NCBI RefSeq assembly: GCF_000235425.2
Contig: NZ_KI912266.1
Location: 3,229,671-3,293,670 of the forward strand
Origin: Pseudofrankia saprophytica
GTDB taxonomy: Bacteria; Actinomycetota; Actinomycetes; Frankiales; Frankiaceae
Direction: 5' to 3'
DNA: 64,000 nucleotides
This document shows positions 8,544 to 16,649 of this stretch, in pieces. Position numbers and translations under genes: made by a program. Under the pieces are notes generated by a model. It was given only the letters and a program-made list of their open reading frames with translations, made no database searches and was not told the DNA's origin. The number at the start of each line of letters is the position of its first letter. Within the stretch, counting starts at the first letter, position 1.

Positions 8544-9050
8544 CTACGGCACCAGGCCGGCCCTGCGTGCCGTGTTCACGGCGGCGATGCGATTGTGTAC
8601 ACCGAGCTGCTGCATGATGCTTCGCAGGTGCGACTTGATGGTTTCCGGCCTTACCGCGAGGAGTTTCGCGGCCTCCGCGTTGGAGTGGCCTTCGGCGATA
8701 GACCGGATCACCTCCAGCTCGCGTGGCGTCAGGCTGGAGACGGAGTCATGGTCGGCTACCTGATCCGTGTATCCATAGCAGATATACAACAGTTGGCGGA
8801 TGGACTCGACCCGAGTCCGCACGGCCTGGTCGTCGTCGGACCGATCAGTCAGTCCTTCGAGTTCGGCCTCGATTCGGAGAAGAGTTTTAAGGCCCGGGGC
8901 GGGTGGTCGTGCGTCCGGAACGATCCCGGTGTTTCCCTTGAGGCCGCCGCCGTGGTACGCGAGGAATCGCTCGAATGCGCGAGCAATGTCGACGAAGGTG
9001 TCGCTCACGTTTGATCCGATCTGCTCCCTTGACCTTGTGGCGGCGTACAT
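8544..9050 (-). CDS. LuxR-type transcriptional regulator, probably N-terminally truncated
   Basis: The C-terminal 65 residues are a clear LuxR/GerE helix-turn-helix (SSLTPRELEVIRSIAEGHSN, then TIKSHLRSIMQQLGVHNR). Before it lies about 100 residues of helical linker and, reading upstream of the first ATG (9050), a stretch DDLAVAAVPIRRAGG that looks like the end of a GAF sensor domain. Further upstream the open frame (to 9455) becomes low-complexity and overlaps the small gene on the other strand, so the sensor domain has probably been lost. It may control the adjacent dioxygenase/hydrolase unit. The start is uncertain; the gene may be a decayed regulator. Confidence 0.7.
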   Translation of the reverse strand: MYAATRSREQIGSNVSDTFVDIARAFERFLAYHGGGLKGNTGIVPDARPPAPGLKTLLRIEAELEGLTDRSDDDQAVRTRVESIRQLLYICYGYTDQVADHDSVSSLTPRELEVIRSIAEGHSNAEAAKLLAVRPETIKSHLRSIMQQLGVHNRIAAVNTARRAGLVP

Positions 9051-9280
9051 CACCGCCCAGGTCCCCCCGGCCCTGCGGATCGGGACGGCGGCGACAGCCA
9101 AATCGTCGGTGGAGGCGGGCCGGCGCTTCGACGGGCGTGGTGGGTCTGACCGGTCCGCCCCCGCCGCCGCGTTCTTGTTGATCTTTTTGGTGGCGGCGCT
9201 GGTAGTCTCGTGCGTGCGGGTCTGGCCGTGAGGTGGCTGTGCACCGTGGAGGGCTCGTATTGTAGTCCGGTGCCGTTCAC

Positions 9281-9541
9281 ATGGGAGGTTCGGCGGCGAG
9301 CCTGGATGATCCTTTTGATCCGCCGGAGGATCCTGCCGAGCGGGCTGTCTACCTGCGTGGGCGGGCGGAGCAGGCGCGTGCCCAGGCTCTGTTCGGGACG
9401 GTGACGAGGGAGACCTGGCAGTCCGACCCTTCGCTGCTGGTCCAGGTGAAGGCAATTCTCTCGGTGCCGCCGGAGCAGCGGCTGCGGATGCTGATGGCGG
9501 AGCACGCGGTGTTCGCGAGCGCCCGGCTGGTCGTCGAGTGA
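9281..9541 (+). CDS. Small conserved hypothetical protein, paralogue of the gene at 20847-21098
   Basis: An 86-aa acidic helical protein. From residue 8 it aligns along its full length, with a two-residue gap, with the 83-aa product of 20847-21098: both begin DDP-x-DPP-x-DPA, share YLR-x-RAE-x-AR, QSDP, QVKAIL, then PP-x-x-RL-x-MLM-x-E-x-AVF and ARL. No known domain is recognised. The paralogue sits directly before a nucleotidyltransferase remnant, suggesting a toxin-antitoxin-like origin; here no partner follows. The position of the paralogue's ATG is GCG here, seven bases after GGGAGG, so the ATG at 9281 is a replacement start or the gene is dying. Confidence 0.55.
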   Translation: MGGSAASLDDPFDPPEDPAERAVYLRGRAEQARAQALFGTVTRETWQSDPSLLVQVKAILSVPPEQRLRMLMAEHAVFASARLVVE

Positions 9542-9885
9542 TCGATATTTAGGTGCGCGCACGCTGATGCGTGATGCAACACGAGGACCTGCGTCTAGCC
9601 CGCCCCATGGAGGCACGTCCGCCGGTGGTCCCGCGCGCCTGATCAGGATGAAGAACCGAATCCCTGTCACGACGCTCGCGATTCGAGAAACCTGAAGAGA
9701 TGTTCGAAGAGTGCCGCCGTTGCCGCATCGGAACCATCGCCGACCATTCTTTGCCAGGCGCCTTCAGGCTCGTCCGGAAGGCGGCCATGGAGATCAGGAT
9801 CGGCCACGCGAGGTTGGCTCCATGTCCTAGCTGGTCCGCTAGCCATTCTCGAAAACCCGCGAGCAGCGCGCAACCCTGCCAACGC
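9542..9885. other. Region without a recognisable gene
   Basis: Lies between the small plus-strand gene and the 3' end of the DinB-like gene. A 71-codon minus-strand frame (9667-9882, product ending LFEHLFRFLESRAS) is open but has no recognisable family and no clear ribosome site. Nothing else is supported. Confidence 0.5.
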
Positions 9886-10374
9886 CTATCGTGCGGCGGT
9901 GATTTGTTCTCGGAGAATGTCACCATGGCCGGCGTGACGGGCGAAATCCTCGATCAGGAGCAGGTAGACAAACCGCAGACTGACATCGCCAGCGCGGGGG
10001 TGCGGCTTGGTGTCGTCGAGCTCGAAGTCAGCGGCGATCACGCGGGAACGCTCGCTGGCACGCTCAAACTCGGCGATCACGTCGGCCAGCGTTTCGCCGC
10101 CGGCGACAACGAAACTGCCGTCGTCACCGGTGGCGTAGCCGTCGCATGCGGACTCGTCCAGGCCGAGCAGGGTGCGTTGGAACCAGATGCGCTCGGCGGT
10201 GGCGGCGTGTTTGATCAGCCCGATCGGTGTGGTCAGTGAGACGACCAGGCGCCGCCGTGCGTCGGTCTCGGATAGCCCTCGCGTGGTGTCGATGAGCGCT
10301 TGCCGGTTGCGGTCAAGCAAGCTCTCCAACATGAGACGTTCGGGTCCAGCGGTCATTCGGGGCCATATGAACAT
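9886..10374 (-). CDS. DinB/DUF664-family protein
   Basis: A 162-aa four-helix-bundle protein of the DinB/DUF664 superfamily. The N-terminal helix MLESLLDRNRQALIDTTRGL, the second helix region PIGLIKHAATAERIWFQRTL and the C-terminal EDFARHAGHGDILREQ carry the three histidines that bind a metal ion in this fold. Members include metal-dependent thiol transferases such as mycothiol- and bacillithiol-linked enzymes, but many have no known reaction. ATG 10374 and ATG 10356 are both possible starts. About 250 bases of non-coding sequence separate it from the IS6 element. Confidence 0.85.
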   Translation of the reverse strand: MFIWPRMTAGPERLMLESLLDRNRQALIDTTRGLSETDARRRLVVSLTTPIGLIKHAATAERIWFQRTLLGLDESACDGYATGDDGSFVVAGGETLADVIAEFERASERSRVIAADFELDDTKPHPRAGDVSLRFVYLLLIEDFARHAGHGDILREQITAAR

Positions 10375-10678
10375 TAATTGTTCAGCTTTCTGGGTTGAAA
10401 GGACATCGACGGATCAGGCCATGGGCGCGTACTCGAGCAGGATGAGGGTCGATCGGACAGGGCTCGTCTCGATCGCCGAGGAGAACACCGATGACATCGG
10501 TGCCGGAGGCCCGCCGGGGATGTAGGCGCTGCAAACGCTTCTCGGCCCTTGTCAGAGGGTCCTCGGGGAATGCCGTGTCCAGAGCCGAGGACGAGCCGGA
10601 GCGATCATAAGGATAACATCCAAGGGCGCTGTTGCGCCGGCGGGGCCGTGGTCTCTGCGGCGACTGCGGCATGATCGG

Positions 10679-11392
10679 ATGATGGCTCGCTGCCGTCCTC
10701 GCCCGCCGGTCCCGGTGTCGGAGTTGGTCGGGTTCCGGTTCCCGTCCGAGGTGATCGTTCTGGCGGTGCGGTGGTATCTGCGGTTCGCGTTGTCGTATCG
10801 GGACGTCGAGGAGCTACTCGCCGAACGTGGCATCGATGTTGATCACGTGACTGTGTACCGGTGGGTGCGCCGGTTCACGCCGTTGCTGGTCGAGGCGGCC
10901 CGGCCGTGCCGGCACCGGCCGGCCAGTGGATGGTTCGTCGACGAGACCTACATCAAGATCGCAGGCAGGTGGACCTATCTCTACCGGGCCGTCGACCAGC
11001 ACGGCCAGGTCATCGACGTGCTCGCCAGCGAACGGCGCGACCAGCTCGCCGCCCGCCGATTCCTCCAGCAGGCACTGACCCATGGCTGCCGGCCGGTCGA
11101 GGTCACTACGGACAAGGCACTGGTCTACCCGCGGGTCCTCGACGAGATGCTGCCCGAGGCCTGGCACATCGACGCCGCTCGGGAGAACAACAGGATCGAG
11201 TCTGACCACGGCCGACTCAAGGCCAGGCTGCGGCCGATGCGCGGGCTGAAACGCCTGCGCTCCGCTCAGACGATCAGCACCGGACACGCCTTGATCCAGA
11301 ACATCCGCCGCGGCCACTACGAACTCGCCACCGACGTCGATCCGCGGCTGCGGCTATCGGCCGCGTTCTCCGAGCTCGCCGCCGTGGTCTGA
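10679..11392 (+). CDS. IS6-family transposase
   Basis: A 237-aa DDE transposase. The N-terminal helix-turn-helix ELLAERGIDVDHVTVYRWV is followed by the catalytic core: Asp in WFVDETYIKI, Asp in VEVTTDKALVYPR and Glu in NNRIESDHGRLKARL, followed by the family-typical C-terminus HALIQNIRRGHYELATD. Length and all three acidic residues match intact IS6 transposases, so this copy is probably functional. Either of the tandem start codons at 10679 and 10682 may be used. It is oriented away from the DinB-like gene. Confidence 0.93.
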   Translation: MMARCRPRPPVPVSELVGFRFPSEVIVLAVRWYLRFALSYRDVEELLAERGIDVDHVTVYRWVRRFTPLLVEAARPCRHRPASGWFVDETYIKIAGRWTYLYRAVDQHGQVIDVLASERRDQLAARRFLQQALTHGCRPVEVTTDKALVYPRVLDEMLPEAWHIDAARENNRIESDHGRLKARLRPMRGLKRLRSAQTISTGHALIQNIRRGHYELATDVDPRLRLSAAFSELAAVV

Positions 11393-11418
11393 TCTTCGAG
11401 CTTGCCATCGCTTCGGCG

Positions 11419-11453
11419 GGCACTGTTGCATCGAGGCTCGATGCAACAGTGCC
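11419..11453. repeat. Perfect 17-bp palindrome made of two opposed IS terminal repeats
   Basis: The arm GGCACTGTTGCATCGAG (11419-11435) is followed, after one base, by its exact reverse complement (11437-11453). Each arm is an IS6-like terminal repeat, so the right end of the element carries a head-to-head duplicate. In RNA it would form a strong hairpin and may also stop transcription leaving the transposase gene. Confidence 0.75.
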
Positions 11454-11592
11454 GCCCAAGCTCCACCCCCGGACCAGCTCAATGCATGCGCCCCCGGATT
11501 CCGGCGGGGACTGCCAGCGCGGTCGCAGCTCGGGCAGAGGTGCTCAGGGCGAAGTTCAGAACCGGTCGTGGGCGAGATGCGTCCGAGTTGCC

Positions 11593-12075
11593 ATGAGGGG
11601 CATCCTGCGAGCACAGGCGTTGATCGTCTTGGTAGTGGGCCACATTGTTCTGGCCGTGGGGGCGGTGCTGTTGCCCTGGGCGGACAACGACATTACCGGG
11701 GCCGAGACCGCGCTCGACGTCCTCACAGATGCCGACCCTGTCATCGCCGCTGTCTTGGGGCTGGGCATCGGGGTGGCGGTCGCGCTGGAGATGGTCTTGG
11801 CCAGGGCGGCATCTTCCGGGCGGCCTGCTCACGGATGGTGGGTGGCCGGCCTCGCCGCCGCCCTGTGTGCTGTGCTCGCGGCTGTCCATTGCATCGTCAC
11901 CGTCAGGTCCGAGACTGCCCGTGCCTACATGACGGATCCGGCAGGCAACCTGTTCGAACCGGTCGCCAACAGCCGCCCGGGTCTGGGCCTGCTGTCGGCG
12001 ACCGGTCTCGGCCTGCTACTGCTGGCCATTCATGTCGCGTCACTCATAGGAAGCATACGAGCGCACCGCGTGTGA
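11593..12075 (+). CDS. Small integral membrane protein of unknown function
   Basis: About 160 residues with four hydrophobic segments: ALIVLVVGHIVLAVGAVLLP, VIAAVLGLGIGVAVALEMVL, WWVAGLAAALCAVLAAVHCI and LLSATGLGLLLLAIHVASLI. A polar loop (SETARAYMTDPAGNLFEP) sits between the last two. No family is recognised. ATG 11593 is chosen because the hydrophobic sequence starts there; the frame is open upstream into IS6-derived repeats. No partner gene is adjacent, and the hairpin at 12261-12288 lies downstream. Confidence 0.6.
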   Translation: MRGILRAQALIVLVVGHIVLAVGAVLLPWADNDITGAETALDVLTDADPVIAAVLGLGIGVAVALEMVLARAASSGRPAHGWWVAGLAAALCAVLAAVHCIVTVRSETARAYMTDPAGNLFEPVANSRPGLGLLSATGLGLLLLAIHVASLIGSIRAHRV

Positions 12076-12260
12076 GCCCGGACACCGCGCCGGGTCAGAT
12101 GCGGGTCAGCACCAGCCCATCTGTGGGCTCCGTGGCGGCGCGGCGATCCGGCTGCATGGCGATGGTCGGGCCTAGCCTGGTCGATCACCGAACTCGACCG
12201 CTGGGGACGGCTGAGTCCGTTTGCTGAAGCCCGTCCGGGGCTGTTGCATTCGGAGGGCCG

Positions 12261-12288
12261 GGGCGTCCTCGCCGCGGCGAGGACGCCC
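12261..12288. terminator. GC-rich hairpin, possible terminator
   Basis: Perfect 13-bp inverted repeat (GGGCGTCCTCGCC, two-base loop, reverse complement) between the plus-strand membrane protein gene and a decayed minus-strand gene. There is no U-tract, as is common for actinobacterial terminators. Confidence 0.5.
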
Positions 12289-12295
12289 TCGCTTG

Positions 12296-12530
12296 CCATC
12301 GCCTCGGTCTCGTCGTGGTGAATCGGTCGATCATCCGGCGGGCCTCTGGGCGGTCCTCCGGGACGACACCGGTGAGCCGGGAGATGACGATGGAAGGCAG
12401 CCGGGCGCCGAAGTCCCGGACATAGTCGAAACCGGGCCTGCGACGTGGGGATCGAGCAGCTCCGCGCAGGTCTCGGCCTACCTGCGGGGGCCTGTCCCGG
12501 CGCGCTGCGGGCCGCGCAGAACGCCTACCC
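12296..12530 (-). pseudogene. Cytochrome P450 fragment, frameshifted
   Basis: On the minus strand, codons for CAELLDPHVAGP and then, after a one-base shift, GFDYVRDFGARLPSIVISRL and TGVVPEDR match the helix C/D region of bacterial cytochromes P450. An in-frame stop precedes CAELL. The haem-binding Cys region and the rest of the gene are absent. It ends in an IS-like GGCTGTTGCATTCGG sequence at about 12240, suggesting loss by IS-mediated deletion. Confidence 0.65.
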
Positions 12531-12548
12531 TGTCCGGCTCCCCGGGGT

Positions 12549-13511
12549 TCAGCATCCGTGGATGGTGGGTCCGGTCTGGGTGGTGTCGAGGGAGAGGTGG
12601 TCGGCCACCGCGGTGATCTCTATGCCGTCGGGGGTGGTTCGGGCCGCGGTCAGCTGAAGGTTCATGGGTAGGCCGGTCAGCGGCACAGTGGTAGTGAGGG
12701 TGTCGACCGCGCCGGTCGGGAGCTGGAAGGAGCCCAGGCCCTTGACGCCGAGGCCGGTGGGAGCGAGGGTCAGCCGGTTGTCTGTGACGCTGGCCTGCAG
12801 GTCACCGAACGCGGTGACCGACCCGAGCATCGGCACGTCGACCGGCGCTGAGAGCCGGAGGGCGCGGCCGGCGGGGGTGACCCGCAGGTGTCCGGGTTCG
12901 GTGGAGAGGAAGGTGTTGAGATCGGGGTAGGTGATCCGGACGGTGCCGACGGCGCGGTCGATCGAGATGGTTGTCAGTTTGTCGGCCATCGCCTTGCGCA
13001 GGGGGACATGGACGCCCTGCAGGTGCACTTTGATGTCATCGACGCAGAGGGTCGGCACCGCGATCCGGCGGACGCCGAGCTCGATGTCGCGGTAGCGGCC
13101 GGTCGCCACCTGGGTGAGGAATGGGACGCCACCGATGGACACCGTCGGCGGGTTCGGCAGGTGCTGGCTCTTCTGGATCTGGCTGACCATCTGGCCGGCC
13201 GCCGCGTGGGCCGCGACCCGGTCCCCGACTCCGAGCAGCACCAGCTGGCCGACCAGGAGCACGAGCAGAACGCGTCGCCACCGGCGGCGCCGTCGGTGGC
13301 GACCGGGCGGTCCGTCGGCCGGCTCGGTCGTCGCGGGCTGCCTCGGGCGCCCTCGGGGATCAGTTTGATCGGCGGTCCTCGGCCCGACGTTGGCCGGCCC
13401 AACCATCTCGGCCGGGGTCGTGTCGGGGCCCTCGGACCACCGTGACGGGGCGGAACCGGTCGAGGGCCGTCTGGGCCGAGTTTCATGGGGACTGTTTCGC
13501 CCGCTATTCAC
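12549..13511 (-). CDS. DUF2993 (LmeA-like) membrane-anchored protein
   Basis: A 320-aa protein. The first 75 residues are Pro/Arg-rich and end in RRRRRWRR, followed by one hydrophobic segment VLLVLLVGQLVLLGVGDRVA that should anchor it in the membrane, and a DUF2993 domain outside the cell (GGVPFLTQVATGRYRDIELG, then DGIEITAVADHLSL). The related mycobacterial LmeA takes part in lipomannan elongation in the periplasm; the same role is not shown here. The cytosolic tail may be shorter than annotated because an in-frame ATG at 13406 is an alternative start. It stands alone. Confidence 0.8.
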   Translation of the reverse strand: MNSGRNSPHETRPRRPSTGSAPSRWSEGPDTTPAEMVGPANVGPRTADQTDPRGRPRQPATTEPADGPPGRHRRRRRWRRVLLVLLVGQLVLLGVGDRVAAHAAAGQMVSQIQKSQHLPNPPTVSIGGVPFLTQVATGRYRDIELGVRRIAVPTLCVDDIKVHLQGVHVPLRKAMADKLTTISIDRAVGTVRITYPDLNTFLSTEPGHLRVTPAGRALRLSAPVDVPMLGSVTAFGDLQASVTDNRLTLAPTGLGVKGLGSFQLPTGAVDTLTTTVPLTGLPMNLQLTAARTTPDGIEITAVADHLSLDTTQTGPTIHGC

Positions 13512-13932
13512 GTTCTCAACGCTCCTGTCCGTGCTTGAAGCGGTCCGACGAGGCTCGGAATTCCGGCAACATGGTTGTCATGTGCCAGCGTCGCTTTCGC
13601 TTTCTCGTCGAGCCTGTCCGGAGCCCGCTGGCACGTCGTCGTCCCCGCGCCGACATTTCCTGCTACGTCTTTCGTCGTACGTCGCGTGCCGTCATGGTGT
13701 GGCGGCTGGGCGGGAGGTGGGTTCTGCGGGTCCAGCCGGTGGATCGGGTGGGTCGCGCACGCTGCGCCGGGGTGCGAGGCGGATCGTGAGCCGGCGAGGC
13801 TCCTGCTGGCGGCGCTGCCAGGCGGTACGTACTGCACTCGTGGTACGGGGAACTGTCGGCGTAGGGATGACGACCGGGTGGGGGTCTGCAGGGCAGCCTG
13901 GAACGGAACCCGAGAAGAGGCGGAGACCTTTC
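13512..13932. other. Region without a recognisable gene
   Basis: Upstream of the DUF2993 gene. Several short open frames on both strands lack family similarity and ribosome sites. The promoter of the DUF2993 gene is expected near 13512-13600. No repeat structure was noticed. Confidence 0.45.
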
Positions 13933-14121
13933 GTGGCGAGTTTCCCGTATCGGCTGGGCCGGCTCGTCTATCGGCGATGGCGAGATGTCGTGGCGCTGTG
14001 GACGGTGGTGCCGGCGACTATTACCTTCGCCACAGCGAAGACACCGCCGGCTACCGGCGAGGCGTTCTCCCTTCCCGGTACCACTAGTTCCGCGTGCGCC
14101 GAGTCCGCCGCGGTCCGATGA
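13933..14121 (+). pseudogene. MMPL-family transporter, N-terminal remnant
   Basis: From GTG 13933 the frame reads VASFPYRLGRLVYRRWRDVV, then ALWTVVPATI and GEAFSLPGTTS, the conserved start of actinobacterial MMPL/RND lipid exporters (cytosolic head, first membrane segment, then the FS-x-PGT motif). It stops at 14121 after about 62 codons, where the full protein would have 700 or more. The remnant sits directly before the histidine kinase gene, so the two-component pair may once have controlled this exporter. Confidence 0.7.
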
Positions 14122-14225
14122 GAATTCCCCGCCCCGAGGGCCGTCCCGACGACGCTGTGCCGCACCGGCCGGCGGACACGTACCGTAGGCGCCACAGTTA
14201 CGGCACCCGACCGAAACTCGTGATC

Positions 14226-15569
14226 ATGGCGATGGGCTGGCGACGGTTCGCGAGCGACCACCACGGGCTGGCCACAGCGGTGGTCGCACTGCTGATGTTC
14301 GTCGCGGCCGGGCCCGGTAGCCGCCTCGCTCCCGGCAAGGACACCCGCCCGGACTCCGCCTGGCCGGCGGTGATACTCGCCGCGATCTCCTGCCTGGCGC
14401 TGCTATGGCACGAACGGCGGCCACGCACGGTCGTGACGGTTGTTGCCGTCTGCACTGCAGGCATGGCGTTGCACGGCTACCTCCTGAGCATGCTGCTGAT
14501 CGCCCCGGCTATGGCAGCTCTCTATTGGCTGGCCGACCACACCGACCGCAGGACCGCGATCGTGTTCACCGGCGCCACCGCCACTGTCGTCGTGACGGCG
14601 GCGCTGATCGGTGACCCAGCCAGCTACCCGCTGGTGCTGAAGACCATCGGTCCGATCGCGTGGCTGATACTCCCCGCCGCACTCGGTAACACCGCGCGGC
14701 TACGCCGTGGCTACCTGGCCGCCGAGCGGGCCCGCGCCGAGCACGCCGAGCACACCCGGGAGCAGGAGGCCCACCGGCGTGTGATCGACGAGCGCACCCG
14801 GATCGCCCGCGAACTGCACGACGTCGTCGCCCACCACATCACCCTGGCCAACGCCCAGGCCAGCACCGCCGCCCACCTCTCCACGACCCGCCCCGAGCAG
14901 ACCAGGGAGATCCTGACCGGCCTCACCGCGACCACCTCGGCCGCGCTTCGGGACCTCAAGGCCACCGTCGGCCTGCTCCGCGCCGACGACAGCCCACACG
15001 CGCCGTTGGAACCCGCCCCCGGACTTGGCCGGCTACCCGACCTGACCGCCGCGCTCGCCGCGGCCGGGCTCACGGTCACCGTCGACGTGGCCGGGAATCC
15101 GAGGCCGCTGTCCCCCGGAGTCGATCTGACCGCGTTCCGCGTCATCCAAGAGGCACTGACCAATGTGGCCAAACACGCGGCCACCAACACCGCACACGTA
15201 CAGATCACCTACTACCGCGACATGCTCACCATGAGCGTCATCAACGACGGCGCCGCGACCAGGCGGCCGCACCCCACGACAGCCGCCACCCAGGAGGAGC
15301 CGGATGCGACCGGCGGCGGGCAGGCGACCGGCGGATTCGGCCTCATCGGCATGCGCGAACGTGCCCGCTCGGTCGGCGGCGAGTTGACCGCCGGCCCTCG
15401 ACCCGAGGGCGGCTTCCAGGTGGCCATGTGTCTTCCACTGCAGCCCACCCCCGTGACGAAGACAGGGACCGATGACGATCCGCATACTGCTCGCCGACGA
15501 CCAGGCCCTGCTGCGGGCGACATTCCGGATGCTGATCGACTCCCAGGCGGACATGACGGTCGTCGCTGA
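14226..15569 (+). CDS. NarL-type sensor histidine kinase
   Basis: About 447 residues. The N-terminal half has four to five hydrophobic segments (for example LATAVVALLMFVAAG and LLIAPAMAALYWLA). The HisKA_3 dimerisation box is ERTRIARELHDVVAHHITLA with the phospho-accepting His, followed by a HATPase domain with N-box FRVIQEALTNVAKHA and G-box GGFGLIGMRERARSVGGEL. It should autophosphorylate and pass phosphate to the regulator encoded next, whose start codon lies inside the 3' end of this gene. The start is uncertain (ATG 14226 or 14118). The signal is unknown. Confidence 0.9.
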   Translation: MAMGWRRFASDHHGLATAVVALLMFVAAGPGSRLAPGKDTRPDSAWPAVILAAISCLALLWHERRPRTVVTVVAVCTAGMALHGYLLSMLLIAPAMAALYWLADHTDRRTAIVFTGATATVVVTAALIGDPASYPLVLKTIGPIAWLILPAALGNTARLRRGYLAAERARAEHAEHTREQEAHRRVIDERTRIARELHDVVAHHITLANAQASTAAHLSTTRPEQTREILTGLTATTSAALRDLKATVGLLRADDSPHAPLEPAPGLGRLPDLTAALAAAGLTVTVDVAGNPRPLSPGVDLTAFRVIQEALTNVAKHAATNTAHVQITYYRDMLTMSVINDGAATRRPHPTTAATQEEPDATGGGQATGGFGLIGMRERARSVGGELTAGPRPEGGFQVAMCLPLQPTPVTKTGTDDDPHTARRRPGPAAGDIPDADRLPGGHDGRR

Positions 15570-16185
15570 GGCCGCCGACGGCGCAGAGGCAGTCACCCGC
15601 ACCCGTCAGCACAGCCCGGACGTCGTCCTCATGGACATCCGGATGCCCGGCACCGACGGCCTGACCGCGACCGCCACCATCGGCGCCGACCCGGACCTGG
15701 CCGCCACCAGGATCCTCATCCTGACCACCTTTGAACTCGACGAGTACGTCGCCCAGGCACTGCGCGCCGGTGCCAGTGGATTCCTCGGCAAGGACGTCGG
15801 CGCTGACGAACTGCTGTCCGCGATCCGGCTGGTGGCCGCTGGCGACGCGCTGCTCTCGCCCGCCGCAACCCGCGCGCTGATCACCCGCTTTCTCGCCGTG
15901 CCCGAACCCAGCACCGCCCGCGCGACCTCCGACACGCTGAACGTCCTGACCACCCGCGAACGAGAGGTAGTAGCGCTCGTCGCCGAGGGCTACTCCAACG
16001 ACGAGATCGCGGCCCGCCTCGTCATCAGCCCACTCACCGCCCGCACCCACGTCCATCGGGCTATGACCAAACTCCACGCCCGCGACCGCGCCCAACTCGT
16101 CGTCATCGCCTACCAGACGGGCCTGGCCATTCAGCCTCGCCGACCCGAGGCGGAACGGAACCGGCCTTGTCAGGGGCGGCACTAG
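15472..16185 (+). CDS. NarL/LuxR-type response regulator
   Basis: A 237-aa two-domain regulator. The receiver domain has the acidic pair in ILLADDQALLR, the phospho-accepting Asp in VVLMDIRMPG, the Thr of ILTTFELDEYV and Lys in GFLGKDV. The LuxR/GerE DNA-binding domain is LTTREREVVALVAEGYSNDE to AMTKLHARDRAQLV. It overlaps the kinase gene by 98 bases, so the two are one transcription and translation unit. The C-terminal tail beyond the HTH is longer than usual. Targets are not evident; the decayed MMPL gene upstream is one former candidate. Confidence 0.93.
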   Translation: MTIRILLADDQALLRATFRMLIDSQADMTVVAEAADGAEAVTRTRQHSPDVVLMDIRMPGTDGLTATATIGADPDLAATRILILTTFELDEYVAQALRAGASGFLGKDVGADELLSAIRLVAAGDALLSPAATRALITRFLAVPEPSTARATSDTLNVLTTREREVVALVAEGYSNDEIAARLVISPLTARTHVHRAMTKLHARDRAQLVVIAYQTGLAIQPRRPEAERNRPCQGRH

Positions 16186-16187
16186 CG

Positions 16188-16649
16188 TTACAGGCGCAGC
16201 GGTCGGGCGGTCGGGGCGCTCCAGTGCGCGGGGTCTTCCCAGTCGACGCCGGGTACGTCGATGAACAGTTCGATCTCGTTGCCGTCGGGGTCTGAGAGGT
16301 ACAGGCTGTGGGTGAGCCCGTGGTCAGTGGCCCCGTGGATGGGAACGTCGTTGGCCACCAAGGTCGCGAGAACCTCCCGCAGCTCGTCATCGCTTGTGCC
16401 GACCCTCAGCCCGAAGTGGTAGAGGCCGACGTGACGTCCGCGCTGCAGGGGGGCCGCGGACTGGCCGACTTCGAGGAGCAACAGCTCGTGGTGGGTACGG
16501 CCGCCAGCGTTGAAAGCCATCCCGCGGTAGGGCAGGGGCCCGTCGCCCGAGTAGGCCGGGCGCCAGCCGAGGATGTCACGGTAGAAGTGGGCCGACCGGT
16601 CCAGGTCGCGCACATACAGGACGAGGTGTCCGAGCTCTTTGATCTCCAC
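16188..16649 (-). CDS. VOC-family (glyoxalase/extradiol dioxygenase fold) protein
   Basis: A 153-aa single-repeat vicinal-oxygen-chelate protein. The N-terminal strand IKELGHLVLYVRDLDRSAHF holds the first metal His, GLYHFGLRVG the second, and LSDPDGNEIELFID gives the metal-binding Glu. The family includes extradiol ring-cleavage dioxygenases, glyoxalases and antibiotic-binding proteins; nothing nearby narrows the choice. GTG 16649 is preferred because GGGAGACC lies just upstream and the protein start then matches family alignments. Its 3' end is two bases from the convergent response-regulator gene. Confidence 0.87.
   Translation of the reverse strand: MEIKELGHLVLYVRDLDRSAHFYRDILGWRPAYSGDGPLPYRGMAFNAGGRTHHELLLLEVGQSAAPLQRGRHVGLYHFGLRVGTSDDELREVLATLVANDVPIHGATDHGLTHSLYLSDPDGNEIELFIDVPGVDWEDPAHWSAPTARPLRL

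Larger units (their letters stand above)
10624..11453 (+). mobile_element. IS6-family insertion sequence, complete copy
   Basis: The element runs from a left terminal repeat GGGCGCTGTTGC at 10624 to a right terminal repeat read as GCAACAGTGCC ending at 11453, with one transposase gene between. IS6 elements transpose by replicative cointegrate formation and drive rearrangement. Five more copies or pieces of the same family occur in this window (28.4, 33, 43.6, 45.3 and 55.5 kb). Confidence 0.8.

Noticed and set aside
9549-9926. Minus-strand 125-codon frame as a gene
   Set aside because: Composition is not coding-like and it overlaps the 3' end of the DinB-like gene.
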